Below the pieces are notes generated by a model. It saw only the letters and a program-made list of their open reading frames with translations. It searched no databases and had not been told where the DNA came from. The position numbers were made by a program, and so were the translations under genes. A stretch of 64,000 nucleotides of DNA from Galbibacter sp035306585 (GTDB lineage Bacteria > Bacteroidota > Bacteroidia > Flavobacteriales > Flavobacteriaceae): positions 10,377 through 74,376 of the forward strand of contig NZ_DATGNU010000123.1 of NCBI RefSeq assembly GCF_035306585.1, in the 5' to 3' direction. How positions within the stretch are numbered: position 1 is the first letter of the stretch; each line of letters begins with the position of its first letter. Below are positions 26,893 through 35,417 of this stretch, one piece after another.

Positions 26893-27945
26893 TTATTGAT
26901 CCTCACCATACAATTTAATGGATAGCGTACCTGTTGTGTCGATACTTGCTCTAAACATGCCAGGGGTATTAAATACCATCGCTATATTCCCCTTTTGGTC
27001 AATGCCGATAATGCCACCATCGCCTCCCATTTCTGGTAATTTTTTGTGAATCACTCTCTGTGCTGCACTATGTAAACTTAGGTTCGAATATTCCATCATC
27101 GCAGCGATGTCATAGGCGATCACACCACGAATAAAGTATTCCCCCCATCCGGTGGCCGATATTGCGCAAGTGTTGTTATTTGCATAAGTGCCAGCCCCAA
27201 TTATAGGGGAATCCCCTATACGTCCCCATCGTTTATTGTTCATGCCGCCTGTGGAGGTTCCTGCAGCAATATTTCCTTCTTTATCCAGCGCAACGCAGCC
27301 AACAGTTCCAAATTTGTCTTCCTTGGCATAAGGATCGTAAAAACTAGTTTCTAAAGAATTTTCCCTCTGTTGGGCACGCTCTAAAGCCTTCATTCGACTC
27401 TCGGTGTAGAAATGCTCAGGGTCTACTAGGGTGACACCAACGTGCTTGGCAAAATCTTCAGCTCCTTCTCTTGCAAGCATAACATGCTCGGATTGCTCCA
27501 TCACAGCTCGTGCTAGAGTGATAGGATTTTTTACAGTGGTTACACCGGCAACGCCCCCTGCATTTTTGGTTTTACCTTCCATTATCGAAGCATCAAGTTC
27601 GTTGGTACCATTGCTGGTAAAGACAGCCCCTTTTCCAGCATTAAATAGTGGAGAATCTTCTAAAATTCTTATACAAGCCTCTACAGCATCTAAACTAGTT
27701 CCACCATCTTCAAGGATTTTATACCCCTTGCGAACGGATTGTTCTAAAACAGTTTTATAAGCCAGTTCCATGGAGTCAGAAATGTTTTCTTTATAAATAG
27801 TCCCTGCGCCACCATGGATCGCTATGGCAAATGGTTGCTTTTCTGCTTGGATTTGGGGTGATTCAGTAGCATCGGATGCGTTGTTTCCTTCAGTGCAGGC
27901 ATACATAAGAAAGCTGATGCAGATGAAAAGGATACTTTTTTTCAT
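26893..27945 (-). CDS. Isoaspartyl peptidase / plant-type L-asparaginase, lipoprotein
   Basis: An Ntn-hydrolase that removes N-terminal isoaspartyl residues from peptides and also hydrolyses asparagine. The 350 residues start with a lipoprotein signal (lipobox MYAC), placing it in the periplasm on a lipid anchor, unlike cytoplasmic E. coli IaaA. Family signatures are IAIHGGAGT, NAGKGAVFTSNGTNELDASIM, and the autocleavage site GTVG, in which Thr214 becomes the catalytic N-terminal residue of the beta chain, followed by STGGMNNKRWGRIGDSPIIGAGTYA. It is the first gene of a probable operon with the macroglobulin and pbpC genes. Confidence 0.92.
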   Translation of the reverse strand: MKKSILFICISFLMYACTEGNNASDATESPQIQAEKQPFAIAIHGGAGTIYKENISDSMELAYKTVLEQSVRKGYKILEDGGTSLDAVEACIRILEDSPLFNAGKGAVFTSNGTNELDASIMEGKTKNAGGVAGVTTVKNPITLARAVMEQSEHVMLAREGAEDFAKHVGVTLVDPEHFYTESRMKALERAQQRENSLETSFYDPYAKEDKFGTVGCVALDKEGNIAAGTSTGGMNNKRWGRIGDSPIIGAGTYANNNTCAISATGWGEYFIRGVIAYDIAAMMEYSNLSLHSAAQRVIHKKLPEMGGDGGIIGIDQKGNIAMVFNTPGMFRASIDTTGTLSIKLYGEDQ

Positions 27946-28171
27946 TGGATAAATAGCATGGTTTAAAAGGTTAAGATACTAAATTATACAGTTTTAAAAG
28001 GAGTAATGCATTAAAAAATAAAATTTTGAAACACTGTGTAGATGGCCAAGGCTTTAAGGAAGCTTAAATGTGTTGCGTTTTCGCTTTTAAAGGCGTGATT
28101 TGATTATAAAAGACAACTTATTTTAATACTTATGGGAAGATGATTAACTTTAGATTTTAAAAATAAATACT

Positions 28172-28711
28172 ATGGCGATCAAACCTCCTTTTAATTTGCA
28201 GCGTTGGCTAGAAGAAAATAGAGACTTATTAAAACCACCTGTCGGAAATAAAAATCTTTACCAGGATGCTGGTGATTATATCGTGATGGTCGTTGCGGGT
28301 CCGAATGCGAGAAAGGATTATCATTATAATGAGACAGAAGAATTGTTTTATCAGTTGGAAGGAAATATAAGGGTGCACATACAAGAAGATGGAAAAAAGA
28401 GAACCATGGAACTTGGCCCTGGAGATATGTACCTTCATCCAGCCAGAGTACCTCATAGCCCAGAACGAGATGAAGGATCGATAGGTTTAGTAATTGAGCG
28501 CAAACGAATGGATCTTGATATTGAGGACGGTTTAATTTGGTACTGCGATAATTGCAATCATAAACTACACGAGGTCTATTTCCCACTCCATAATATTGAG
28601 AAGGATTTTTTAAAGCACTTCAAGGCCTTCTATAGAGATGAAGCGCTTCGAAGCTGTGACCAATGCGGATCGGTCATGCCAGTGGATCCTCGTTTTATTT
28701 CTGAGGATTAA
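28172..28711 (+). CDS. 3-hydroxyanthranilate 3,4-dioxygenase
   Basis: A cytoplasmic non-haem iron cupin that opens the ring of 3-hydroxyanthranilate in tryptophan (kynurenine) breakdown, giving the precursor of quinolinate or aminomuconate semialdehyde. Iron ligands are seen at H51, E57 and H95, in KDYHYNETEELFYQLEG and ARVPHSPERD. The C-terminus has a rubredoxin-like metal site from CDNC and CDQC. At 179 residues it has the bacterial length. The next gene on the strand, 163 nt away, is an aldehyde dehydrogenase. No kynureninase or kynurenine monooxygenase lies in the window. A short inverted repeat, CGATCC/GGATCG (28734-28754), follows the gene. Confidence 0.93.
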   Translation: MAIKPPFNLQRWLEENRDLLKPPVGNKNLYQDAGDYIVMVVAGPNARKDYHYNETEELFYQLEGNIRVHIQEDGKKRTMELGPGDMYLHPARVPHSPERDEGSIGLVIERKRMDLDIEDGLIWYCDNCNHKLHEVYFPLHNIEKDFLKHFKAFYRDEALRSCDQCGSVMPVDPRFISED

Positions 28712-28874
28712 TCGATTGTTTTTTCTCTAGCACCGATCCCCTTATAGCGGATCGAACTTATGCTTTGATTATTGGAATAAAAAGACTATTTCTAGTTATT
28801 CCCTTGAATGATTTTGTGAAAGAATCCTTATATTGGTTTAAAATACAACAAATTGAACTAAAAAAGTTATAAAA

Positions 28875-30428
28875 ATGACTATTCAAACAAAAGAATCCGC
28901 TTACCAAAAAATTCTAGAAAAGCTTGGCATAGCGGGAGAAAATAAAGGAAGTTCAACTGGAATTCAGTGGTTTTCAAGCGGAGAATGGATTGATGTTCTA
29001 TCTCCAGTTGATGGAAAACAGATAGCCAAAATTCAGACCTCTAGCCAGGACGATTATAATAAGGTAATTGAAACGGCCGCTGCCGCCTTTGAGCAGTGGA
29101 AGAAAGTTCCAGCCCCCCAACGTGGAGAAATTGTGCGTCAATTCGCCGATAAGCTTCGAGCCAATAAAACGGCCTTAGGGGAATTGGTTTCCTATGAAAT
29201 GGGAAAATCCTTTCAAGAGGGACTGGGAGAGGTTCAGGAGATGATTGATATTTGTGATTTTGCAGTTGGTCTTTCTAGACAATTACACGGGTTGACCATG
29301 CATTCTGAGCGGCCAGGCCATCGCATGTATGAGCAATGGCATCCTTTGGGAATAGTCGGGATAATTTCTGCTTTTAATTTTCCAGTAGCGGTTTGGTCCT
29401 GGAATGCTGCACTAGCCCTTGTATGCGGAGATGTCTGCATCTGGAAACCTTCTGAAAAAACGCCTCTTACTGCCGTAGGTTGTCAAAAATTATTAGCGCA
29501 AGTTTTAAATGACAACAATCTTCCTGAAGGGATATCTTGTTTAGTTACTGGGGATGCTCGGGTAGGTGAACTAATTAGTAAAGATACACGTATCCCATTG
29601 GTATCTGCAACAGGATCCACTAGAATGGGGAAAATTGTGGCCCAGACCGTGGCTAGTAGATTAGGAAAATCACTTCTGGAGCTCGGTGGAAACAATGCCA
29701 TTATTGTTACTCCAGATGCCGATATTAAAATGACTGTTATTGGTGCCGTATTTGGGGCGGTAGGAACTTGTGGTCAACGTTGTACCTCCACTAGAAGACT
29801 AATTGTCCACCAGAAGGTTTACGATCAAGTGAAAGATGCCTTAGTGGAAGCCTATGCACAATTGAAGATCGGTGATCCTTTAGACCAGTCGAATCACGTA
29901 GGACCTTTAATAGATGTAGATGCAGTGAATACATACCTCCACGCCCTAGAAAAAGTGAAAGCACAAGGAGGAGTAATACTGACCGATAGTGGGAAACTTA
30001 ATGGACCAGGGTACCAAAGCGGATGTTATGTAAAACCGGTCGTAGTGGAAGCTTCTAATGATTTTGATATTGTACAACAAGAAACCTTTGCTCCCATTTT
30101 ATATCTTATAAAATACGATGGCGATCTTGAGAATGCTATTGCTATGCAAAATGGTGTTGCTCAAGGTCTTTCTTCGGCTATTATGACCAATAACCTTCGA
30201 GAAGCGGAGCTGTTCTTATCCAATCAGGGATCTGATTGTGGTATTGCCAATGTGAACATTGGAACCAGTGGAGCTGAAATTGGAGGCGCATTTGGTGGCG
30301 AAAAAGAAACTGGTGGGGGACGTGAGAGTGGATCTGATGCATGGAAGGTTTATATGCGAAGACAAACCAATACGATTAATTATACCACTACCATACCACT
30401 TGCGCAAGGAATCAAATTTGATTTGTAA
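28875..30428 (+). CDS. amaB: Antiquitin-like aldehyde dehydrogenase (probable alpha-aminoadipate semialdehyde dehydrogenase)
   Basis: An NAD-dependent aldehyde dehydrogenase of 517 residues. Catalytic Cys303 is in GTCGQRCTSTRRL and Glu269 in LELGGNNAII; the double Asn after GG and the GQRCTS context are typical of the ALDH7/antiquitin group. Other conserved parts are GIISAFNFPVAVWSWN and CIWKPSEKTPL. ALDH7 oxidises alpha-aminoadipate semialdehyde (piperideine-6-carboxylate) from lysine. Its position after a 3-hydroxyanthranilate dioxygenase would also fit aminomuconate semialdehyde oxidation, but the sequence favours the lysine role, and a saccharopine reductase-like gene lies about 6 kb away. 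It is followed by a strong terminator. Confidence 0.9.
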   Translation: MTIQTKESAYQKILEKLGIAGENKGSSTGIQWFSSGEWIDVLSPVDGKQIAKIQTSSQDDYNKVIETAAAAFEQWKKVPAPQRGEIVRQFADKLRANKTALGELVSYEMGKSFQEGLGEVQEMIDICDFAVGLSRQLHGLTMHSERPGHRMYEQWHPLGIVGIISAFNFPVAVWSWNAALALVCGDVCIWKPSEKTPLTAVGCQKLLAQVLNDNNLPEGISCLVTGDARVGELISKDTRIPLVSATGSTRMGKIVAQTVASRLGKSLLELGGNNAIIVTPDADIKMTVIGAVFGAVGTCGQRCTSTRRLIVHQKVYDQVKDALVEAYAQLKIGDPLDQSNHVGPLIDVDAVNTYLHALEKVKAQGGVILTDSGKLNGPGYQSGCYVKPVVVEASNDFDIVQQETFAPILYLIKYDGDLENAIAMQNGVAQGLSSAIMTNNLREAELFLSNQGSDCGIANVNIGTSGAEIGGAFGGEKETGGGRESGSDAWKVYMRRQTNTINYTTTIPLAQGIKFDL

Positions 30429-30448
30429 TTAATATAAGGTGCTATAAA

Positions 30449-30493
30449 ATCAAAAATGCTGTAAAAAAAGGAAATCTTTACAGCATTTTTGAT
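30449..30493. terminator. Bidirectional terminator after the antiquitin-like gene
   Basis: A perfect 17-bp inverted repeat (30449-30465 with 30477-30493, core AATGCTGTAAA) around an 11-nt loop, with A-rich and T-rich arms. It serves the plus-strand dehydrogenase gene and the minus-strand desaturase gene that ends at 30516. Confidence 0.9.
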
Positions 30494-30515
30494 TATATTA
30501 TCAATAGTGTTCTAG

Positions 30516-31505
30516 CTATAATACCCCATTTGGTTCGACCCACTTAAAGATGTGCTGATCCACTGGGGTAGCTATTCTGGAAGAGATTCTTCTTAGTCGC
30601 TCTGGAAGTTTCATCAAATAATCTCTTGAGCGTTCTCCCTGGTCATTTAACTCCCTAATTTTATCGATCTCCCAATACTGATTTAAACGCTCTAGAATGT
30701 TTACATAATCTAAGGCCGTATAAACGCCCAACCGCTGTGCTGCATTGGAAAAATTCTCAAAGGCACTTCCAATAGGTTCGCCAGCTTCTCTGACAAATTG
30801 AGCAGGCATAACAATTTTCTGTTTCATCATATGTGCAAATGCGTTGAGCATTTCATTTGGATCGTACTCGAGAATAATTTTCACAAACTCTCGGTATGCC
30901 AAATGATGCCTCATTTCGTCTCCAGCAATCACGTTACACATTTTAGCTAGCATCTTACTGCCACTTTTTTTAGCTAGTTGACCTACTCTTTTATGAGAAA
31001 TATTTGTAGCTAATTCTTGGAAGGAAGTGTATACGAAGTTCTTATAGGGATCTCTATCTGTTCCAGCATCAAACCCGTCAGCAATAAGGTGCTGGGTGGT
31101 TTTCTCAATTTCTTTCATATTCACACGACCTGCCAGATAAAGATATTTGTTAAGCACATCACCGTGCCTGTTTTCTTCAGCTGACCAATGTTTAACCCAT
31201 TTTGCCCATCCATTGTTGGCGTGTTGATCCACACCTTCCACATCCATAAGCCAAGATTCATAAGTAGGAAGGGCTTCCTCGGTAATAGTGTCTCCTACTA
31301 GGACTACCCAAAAATCATATCCCAATTCTTTTGCTTCTCCTCTTAATTGCCGAACTTCTTCAAAGAAATTGTCTCCTTGAGAGTTTGGCAAAAAATCAGT
31401 TGGCTGCCATATTTTATCTACAGGTATCAAATAATCCTTTAGAAAAGAGTCAATTCTCTTTTCCATGGTTTTCATTACTTCTAGTCTAATGTTATGTAAA
31501 GACAT
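30516..31505 (-). CDS. Acyl-[acyl-carrier-protein] desaturase
   Basis: A soluble di-iron enzyme that introduces a cis double bond into acyl-ACP, setting membrane fluidity. The 329 residues carry the ferritin-like di-iron motifs EENRHG (about residue 110) and DEMRHH (about 197). WSAEENRHGDVLNKYLYLAGRV is close to the plant and actinobacterial stearoyl-ACP desaturase signature. No transit or signal peptide is seen. It is monocistronic with a long untranslated upstream region, where the minus-strand octamer TAATTTTG (31692-31699) is a candidate -7 element; the leader would then be about 180 nt. Confidence 0.92.
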   Translation of the reverse strand: MSLHNIRLEVMKTMEKRIDSFLKDYLIPVDKIWQPTDFLPNSQGDNFFEEVRQLRGEAKELGYDFWVVLVGDTITEEALPTYESWLMDVEGVDQHANNGWAKWVKHWSAEENRHGDVLNKYLYLAGRVNMKEIEKTTQHLIADGFDAGTDRDPYKNFVYTSFQELATNISHKRVGQLAKKSGSKMLAKMCNVIAGDEMRHHLAYREFVKIILEYDPNEMLNAFAHMMKQKIVMPAQFVREAGEPIGSAFENFSNAAQRLGVYTALDYVNILERLNQYWEIDKIRELNDQGERSRDYLMKLPERLRRISSRIATPVDQHIFKWVEPNGVL

Positions 31506-31826
31506 ACTATTCTATTTTAATTCTCTAAAATCTACTCCTGCAAAACCCAGAGCAATTTTTTACTATACTTTTCTAAAAATCCTGATTTAAATCATTATTT
31601 ACAGGCAAGTTGGCTGTCAGCGCTAGTAATTTTGGCTAAGATAGAATTCTGTAAAGAACTATAAAAGCTATTTATGATAATATTAAAGGTACAAAATTAA
31701 TAGTAAAATTCCTTTTTACCACAAGGCTTATTGGGCGAAGTGTTAAAGTTTTTGGGACAATCGATGGAATTTTACAATAAATTAACTAATTTTGAGTGTA
31801 ATGTTTTACAAACCAACCAAATACAA
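31506..31826. other. Divergent intergenic region between the desaturase and OmpA-family genes
   Basis: 321 nt without a supported gene. It holds a -7 element for ompA-type transcription (31787-31794), a possible minus-strand -7 for the desaturase (31692-31699), a further isolated TAATTTTG on the plus strand (31627-31634), and two direct TTGGCT hexamers at 31610-31615 and 31632-31637, 22 nt apart. No tRNA, riboswitch or terminator was recognised. Confidence 0.5.
31787..31794 (+). promoter_or_regulatory. -7 element for the OmpA/HhH gene pair
   Basis: TAATTTTG matches TAnnTTTG and lies 32 nt before the ATG at 31827. It makes the longer in-frame start at 31731 unlikely. The -33 region is poor. 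Confidence 0.45.
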
Positions 31827-32723
31827 ATGAAATCTGTATATCTATTCGGTATAGTGCTATCCATCATATTGGGTAGTTTTTTCAACTGGATGCTCTGCTG
31901 CGAATCCTATAATATCAACGTAGTGGAGGCTGATTATGGAACTTCAGACAAGGTTGCCGCGCTAGCTAGTCCATTTATCATCCGAGATCTTACAGGTAAT
32001 TTTGAATTTAAGTCTGATTCCAATTTTTACTTTAACAGATCGAACTTCATTATTAAAAGACCCGTTTCATCCCAAATAGACAAAGGTGTAACCTCTCTAA
32101 AATCCTATATAGGCAATCAAAATAATAAGTTTGTTGATATCACCGGGTTTTATGATCCAGCGGAAGAAAACAATTCTGCCTTCCCGAATTTAGGATTAGC
32201 CAGAGCGAATGCTGTAAAAAATTACCTATTGTCTTTAGGAGTGTCTTCTAAAAAATTGAATATTCATGGAAGTGCAAAAGAAGGTTTGGTATTGCAAGAT
32301 CAATCAATAGTGGAGGGTCCTATTGCTGTTACCATTACCGAAAATGCAAATATTAAAGATGCCCAGGCTATCATAGATAACATTAAAGAACAACCCATTG
32401 TGCTGCATTTTGACAGTGGAAAAAGTAGCATAGAATTAAACCAAAGTCAACGAGAGAAGTACCTCAGTATGGTCAGGGCGCTTGACAAGGTTGATAATGT
32501 ATCGATATTGGTGGAAGGACATACCGATAATACAGGTGAAGCTGAAGGGAACTTGGTGTTGGGTAAAAAAAGGGCGGACTTTATCAAAGACTACCTGGTT
32601 AGTAATGGTATTGCACCGATTCGAATTCAAACCATATCCAAAGGACAGCACGAGCCTATTGCCAGTAATGATACCCCGCAAGGAAGAGCTCAGAATAGAC
32701 GAATCGTTATAACGGTGAATTAA
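31827..32723 (+). CDS. OmpA-family protein with tandem OmpA-like domains
   Basis: 298 residues from the ATG at 31827. An N-terminal hydrophobic segment (SVYLFGIVLSIILGSFFNW) anchors or exports it. The first half looks like a degenerate OmpA-like domain (VDITGFYDP and LARANAVKNYLLSLGV). The C-terminal half is a canonical one (LHFDSGKSSIELN, VEGHTDNTG, GKKRADFIKDYLVSNGI and NDTPQGRAQNRRIVI), with the Asp and Arg that bind peptidoglycan diaminopimelate. It therefore links a membrane to the cell wall. It is the first gene of a pair with the HhH protein 21 nt downstream. Confidence 0.88.
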   Translation: MKSVYLFGIVLSIILGSFFNWMLCCESYNINVVEADYGTSDKVAALASPFIIRDLTGNFEFKSDSNFYFNRSNFIIKRPVSSQIDKGVTSLKSYIGNQNNKFVDITGFYDPAEENNSAFPNLGLARANAVKNYLLSLGVSSKKLNIHGSAKEGLVLQDQSIVEGPIAVTITENANIKDAQAIIDNIKEQPIVLHFDSGKSSIELNQSQREKYLSMVRALDKVDNVSILVEGHTDNTGEAEGNLVLGKKRADFIKDYLVSNGIAPIRIQTISKGQHEPIASNDTPQGRAQNRRIVITVN

Positions 32724-32744
32724 TTAACTTAAAATATAATTTTT

Positions 32745-33269
32745 ATGAATTGGTGTTTTATAATTCCTTTAATTGTTGGCCTTATATGTGGAGTGCTAGG
32801 GTATTTATTAGGCAAACAATCGGCCGCTACCGCTACTAAGGTTATCAAAGATGTCGATAACACCGAAGTCTTAAAATGGAGAGAAAAATACGCAGATCTC
32901 GAAGGACAGCTGGTCGAGTGTAGAAAATCATTAAAATTGGAGCGTGAGAAAGGAGCCGTAGGAACTGTTCTGCCTTTTGATGCCGCCAAAGTGAAGGCTG
33001 TATTTGGGAAAAAAGTCAAGCAGGACGACCTTAAAATTGTAGAAGGGATCGGGCCAAAAATTGAAGAACTTTTCCACAATAATGGCATTAAAACCTGGAA
33101 AGACCTTTCCGAGACCACCGTGCTTCGATGTAAGAAAATATTAAAATCAGGCGGAAAAGCTTTTGAAATTCACCGACCAGATACCTGGCCAAAACAAGCA
33201 GAGATGGCCTATAAAGGGCTTTGGGAAGAATTAAAGCAATGGCAAAAAACTCTTGATGGCGGACGATAA
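32745..33269 (+). CDS. Membrane-anchored helix-hairpin-helix protein
   Basis: 174 residues: an N-terminal transmembrane helix with small residues (IPLIVGLICGVLGYLLG), a charged coiled-coil-like stretch at about 35-70, and one C-terminal helix-hairpin-helix unit, DDLKIVEGIGPKIEELFHNNGI, followed by TWKDLSETT. The V-E-G-I-G-P hairpin matches HhH domains in DNA-binding proteins and in the L21-like or flap-endonuclease-like small proteins of Bacteroidota. The function is unknown. Such proteins often follow OmpA-family genes, as here. The bulk of the protein is predicted to be cytoplasmic or periplasmic depending on topology, which the sequence does not settle. Confidence 0.8.
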   Translation: MNWCFIIPLIVGLICGVLGYLLGKQSAATATKVIKDVDNTEVLKWREKYADLEGQLVECRKSLKLEREKGAVGTVLPFDAAKVKAVFGKKVKQDDLKIVEGIGPKIEELFHNNGIKTWKDLSETTVLRCKKILKSGGKAFEIHRPDTWPKQAEMAYKGLWEELKQWQKTLDGGR

Positions 33270-33302
33270 GATTTTTAACTTTACCTAACCAACCAACTTT
33301 AG

Positions 33303-33336
33303 AAGGACATTATTTAATAGATAGTGTCCTTTTTTT
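33303..33336 (+). terminator. Terminator after the OmpA/HhH pair
   Basis: AAGGACA (33303-33309) pairs with TGTCCTT (33325-33331) around a 15-nt loop and runs into seven Ts (33330-33336). It overlaps the last bases of the converging phosphatase gene. Confidence 0.8.
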
Positions 33337-34072
33337 AGTTTCTTCCTATCTCGTCGGGGTATAGCGTGTTTACATTATCGCTTTGCCAAAATTCTTTCGT
33401 ATGGACATCCATGATGGTTAACGGGCTTTTATAAGCGGCTCCGGTATCAACATTCCATACCTTGTCCATTTGGATAGGGATTGTCTGATTTAGACGAATC
33501 GTAGGAGTGTGGCCAATAAAAATTTCAGAGTAATGTCTAAGACGTTCTGGGTAGTGCAGATCCTCTTCGTTTAGTGATTTATCCATGGCCAGAACCATCT
33601 CCCATAGTGAGCGGTCCCAATACACCATTTCTGGGAAATATTCATTGGTAACTCCATGGACGTTTGAGAAACCAGCATGTACGAACAAGCGTTTTTGATC
33701 ATCGATGTGGAAGTAATCTAAATTCTCAAAAAAACGAAGATGGATCATTAAAGTAGTTCGATCGATCTTATCGTAGGCATCGATGGTGGCCTGACCGCCA
33801 TGTAGTAGCCAATTTGGGTTGTGTTTTTTGGTTTGTTGCCATTCCAAAAATAAAGCATCATGGTTTCCTTTAATAAAAATACAGTTGTGGGAATTATTAA
33901 GTTCGATTAGTGTATTGATAACCTCAGGGGATTCACTCCAGCCATCCACATAATCTCCCAAAAATATCAAGGTATCTTCGGGTTTAACTGGAGCTCGTTC
34001 TAGTACTTGGAGGAGTGCTTTGTTTGCACCATGAATATCACCTATAACAAATGTTCTATTTTGTTTAGACAT
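33335..34072 (-). CDS. Metallophosphoesterase of the PPP family
   Basis: A cytoplasmic calcineurin-like phosphoesterase of 245 residues. The three metal-binding blocks are in order: GDIHGA (residues 12-17), FLGDYVDGW (about 39-47) and KGNHDALF (about 69-76). A later GHTPT and the HAGF segment supply further histidines. This set is typical of bacterial serine/threonine phosphatase 1-like and symmetrical Ap4A hydrolase-like enzymes; the substrate (phosphoprotein or dinucleotide) cannot be decided. It is monocistronic and converges with the HhH gene, sharing its terminator region. Confidence 0.9.
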   Translation of the reverse strand: MSKQNRTFVIGDIHGANKALLQVLERAPVKPEDTLIFLGDYVDGWSESPEVINTLIELNNSHNCIFIKGNHDALFLEWQQTKKHNPNWLLHGGQATIDAYDKIDRTTLMIHLRFFENLDYFHIDDQKRLFVHAGFSNVHGVTNEYFPEMVYWDRSLWEMVLAMDKSLNEEDLHYPERLRHYSEIFIGHTPTIRLNQTIPIQMDKVWNVDTGAAYKSPLTIMDVHTKEFWQSDNVNTLYPDEIGRN

Positions 34073-34184
34073 AAAATCAAATTTTATGGAAATTTACACT
34101 TTAGTGGAGAAACGGCCTTATAAAATTAGAAAAATTACCAAAAGGGCTTAAGGACAAAGGAATCTTGGCGATAAAACGCACCTA

Positions 34185-35321
34185 TTAAGCATACTGTACT
34201 TTTCGCAAAACACGAAGTGCTTCTTTTAAGGATTTATAGGTTAAACGATCATAGGATTTGACATACCAACGGTAGTCCTCGAGCATTTGCTTGGCGCCAC
34301 TAAAACCATTTAAGTAGCATATTAAATGGGTGGCAGGTATGTTTTTAAGATCTTTTTCATCCTGGGTACTTAATGGGAGGTTCTTTTTAAGTTTTTCAAG
34401 TATGGTATTGTTGGTGTTGAAAATATGGTACAGCATTTTACGATCGTACTGCGGAGGGTCAAAGATCAGGGTACTATCTATTTTATAAGAGCCATTATCA
34501 TTAAACTGGATCGCTACTTTTTCCAGTGGATAAAGCTGTTTGTTGTTATTTAGTCCGAGTTGAACATATTCAGTAATGGAGAAACGATGTTCGTCGATTT
34601 CAATTTGTACCTCATCCAAAGCTGAATAAAAAAGTTTCACCTGCTCATTAATCAGTTCGATATCCACTCTGGAATAAAAGGTTTCTTCAGCAATTTTTTT
34701 TTCAATACCTGCCCAACAAACGATGAATTGTTCTTTAAAAACTTTGTATTTCGGATTTAGCGCAGCGTGACGGTTGACGATAAAATCAATTACACCATCT
34801 AAAGTAAGTTCGATATTGTTTTTAGCATGGCGTTCAATTTCAGCTACAATGGCCGAATTGGTGTCTTTGATTTCAATATCGAAAACCTTGGGCATGCTGA
34901 TACTTCCGTCTCTAAAGAAAACTGTTCCTCCCCAGTATTTCCAGATATTTTTACGAAGGGCAGCCAGCTTTCCAGAGGAACGTATGGTGACTAGTCCTAC
35001 CACTTTATCCTCAGGTAGATCAGGAAAACGAATGTTTTCATAGGCGATCAGGGGAGGGTTTTCAATATAGGCATTCACTAAGTTTTGAATTTTACTGTCA
35101 TCAAAAAAATCAACGCCAACAATACTGTTATCCTCATCCTCAACACCAATAACTATATAGGAGTTATTGTTGGGATTCGAGTTCGCCAAAGCACATATGT
35201 GCTTGATAAATTTCGCCTTACCTTGTTTGTCGCCAATGTTGATATACCTTTTCTTATCATAAAAACTATTCTCATCATTGTGAGCAAGCAAATTTTTAAT
35301 TAAAAGTCGTTTATTAATCAT
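34185..35321 (-). CDS. AlbA_2 (Schlafen-type) domain protein
   Basis: 378 residues. The N-terminal 130 residues carry the AlbA_2 pattern found in Schlafen-like and divergent AAA-4 proteins: FIKHICALANSNPNNNSYIVIGVEDEDNSIVGVDFF, then a strand-rich part ending WGGTVFFRDGS. The rest is mixed alpha/beta and unfamiliar. Stand-alone AlbA_2 proteins are annotated as ATP-binding or helix-turn-helix proteins, and some function in nucleic-acid binding or RNA cleavage; none of this is shown here. No signal peptide is seen. It is monocistronic, with no defence genes beside it. Confidence 0.75.
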   Translation of the reverse strand: MINKRLLIKNLLAHNDENSFYDKKRYINIGDKQGKAKFIKHICALANSNPNNNSYIVIGVEDEDNSIVGVDFFDDSKIQNLVNAYIENPPLIAYENIRFPDLPEDKVVGLVTIRSSGKLAALRKNIWKYWGGTVFFRDGSISMPKVFDIEIKDTNSAIVAEIERHAKNNIELTLDGVIDFIVNRHAALNPKYKVFKEQFIVCWAGIEKKIAEETFYSRVDIELINEQVKLFYSALDEVQIEIDEHRFSITEYVQLGLNNNKQLYPLEKVAIQFNDNGSYKIDSTLIFDPPQYDRKMLYHIFNTNNTILEKLKKNLPLSTQDEKDLKNIPATHLICYLNGFSGAKQMLEDYRWYVKSYDRLTYKSLKEALRVLRKVQYA

Positions 35322-35417
35322 GGTGGCGGCAAGCGTTTGCTTTTGCTCTTAAATATAGGATGTTACGCTTTTACCTACAAAAATATTTTATCGTTTTTTG
35401 ATCGTGATCAGGTTTAC

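Noticed and set aside
28734..28754. CGATCC/GGATCG inverted repeat after the 3-hydroxyanthranilate dioxygenase gene as a terminator
   Set aside because: The stem is only 6 bp with no T-run; it may be chance.
34185..35321. AlbA_2 protein as part of a phage-defence island
   Set aside because: Neighbours are a phosphatase and an SDR; no nuclease, integrase, tRNA or other defence gene is present.
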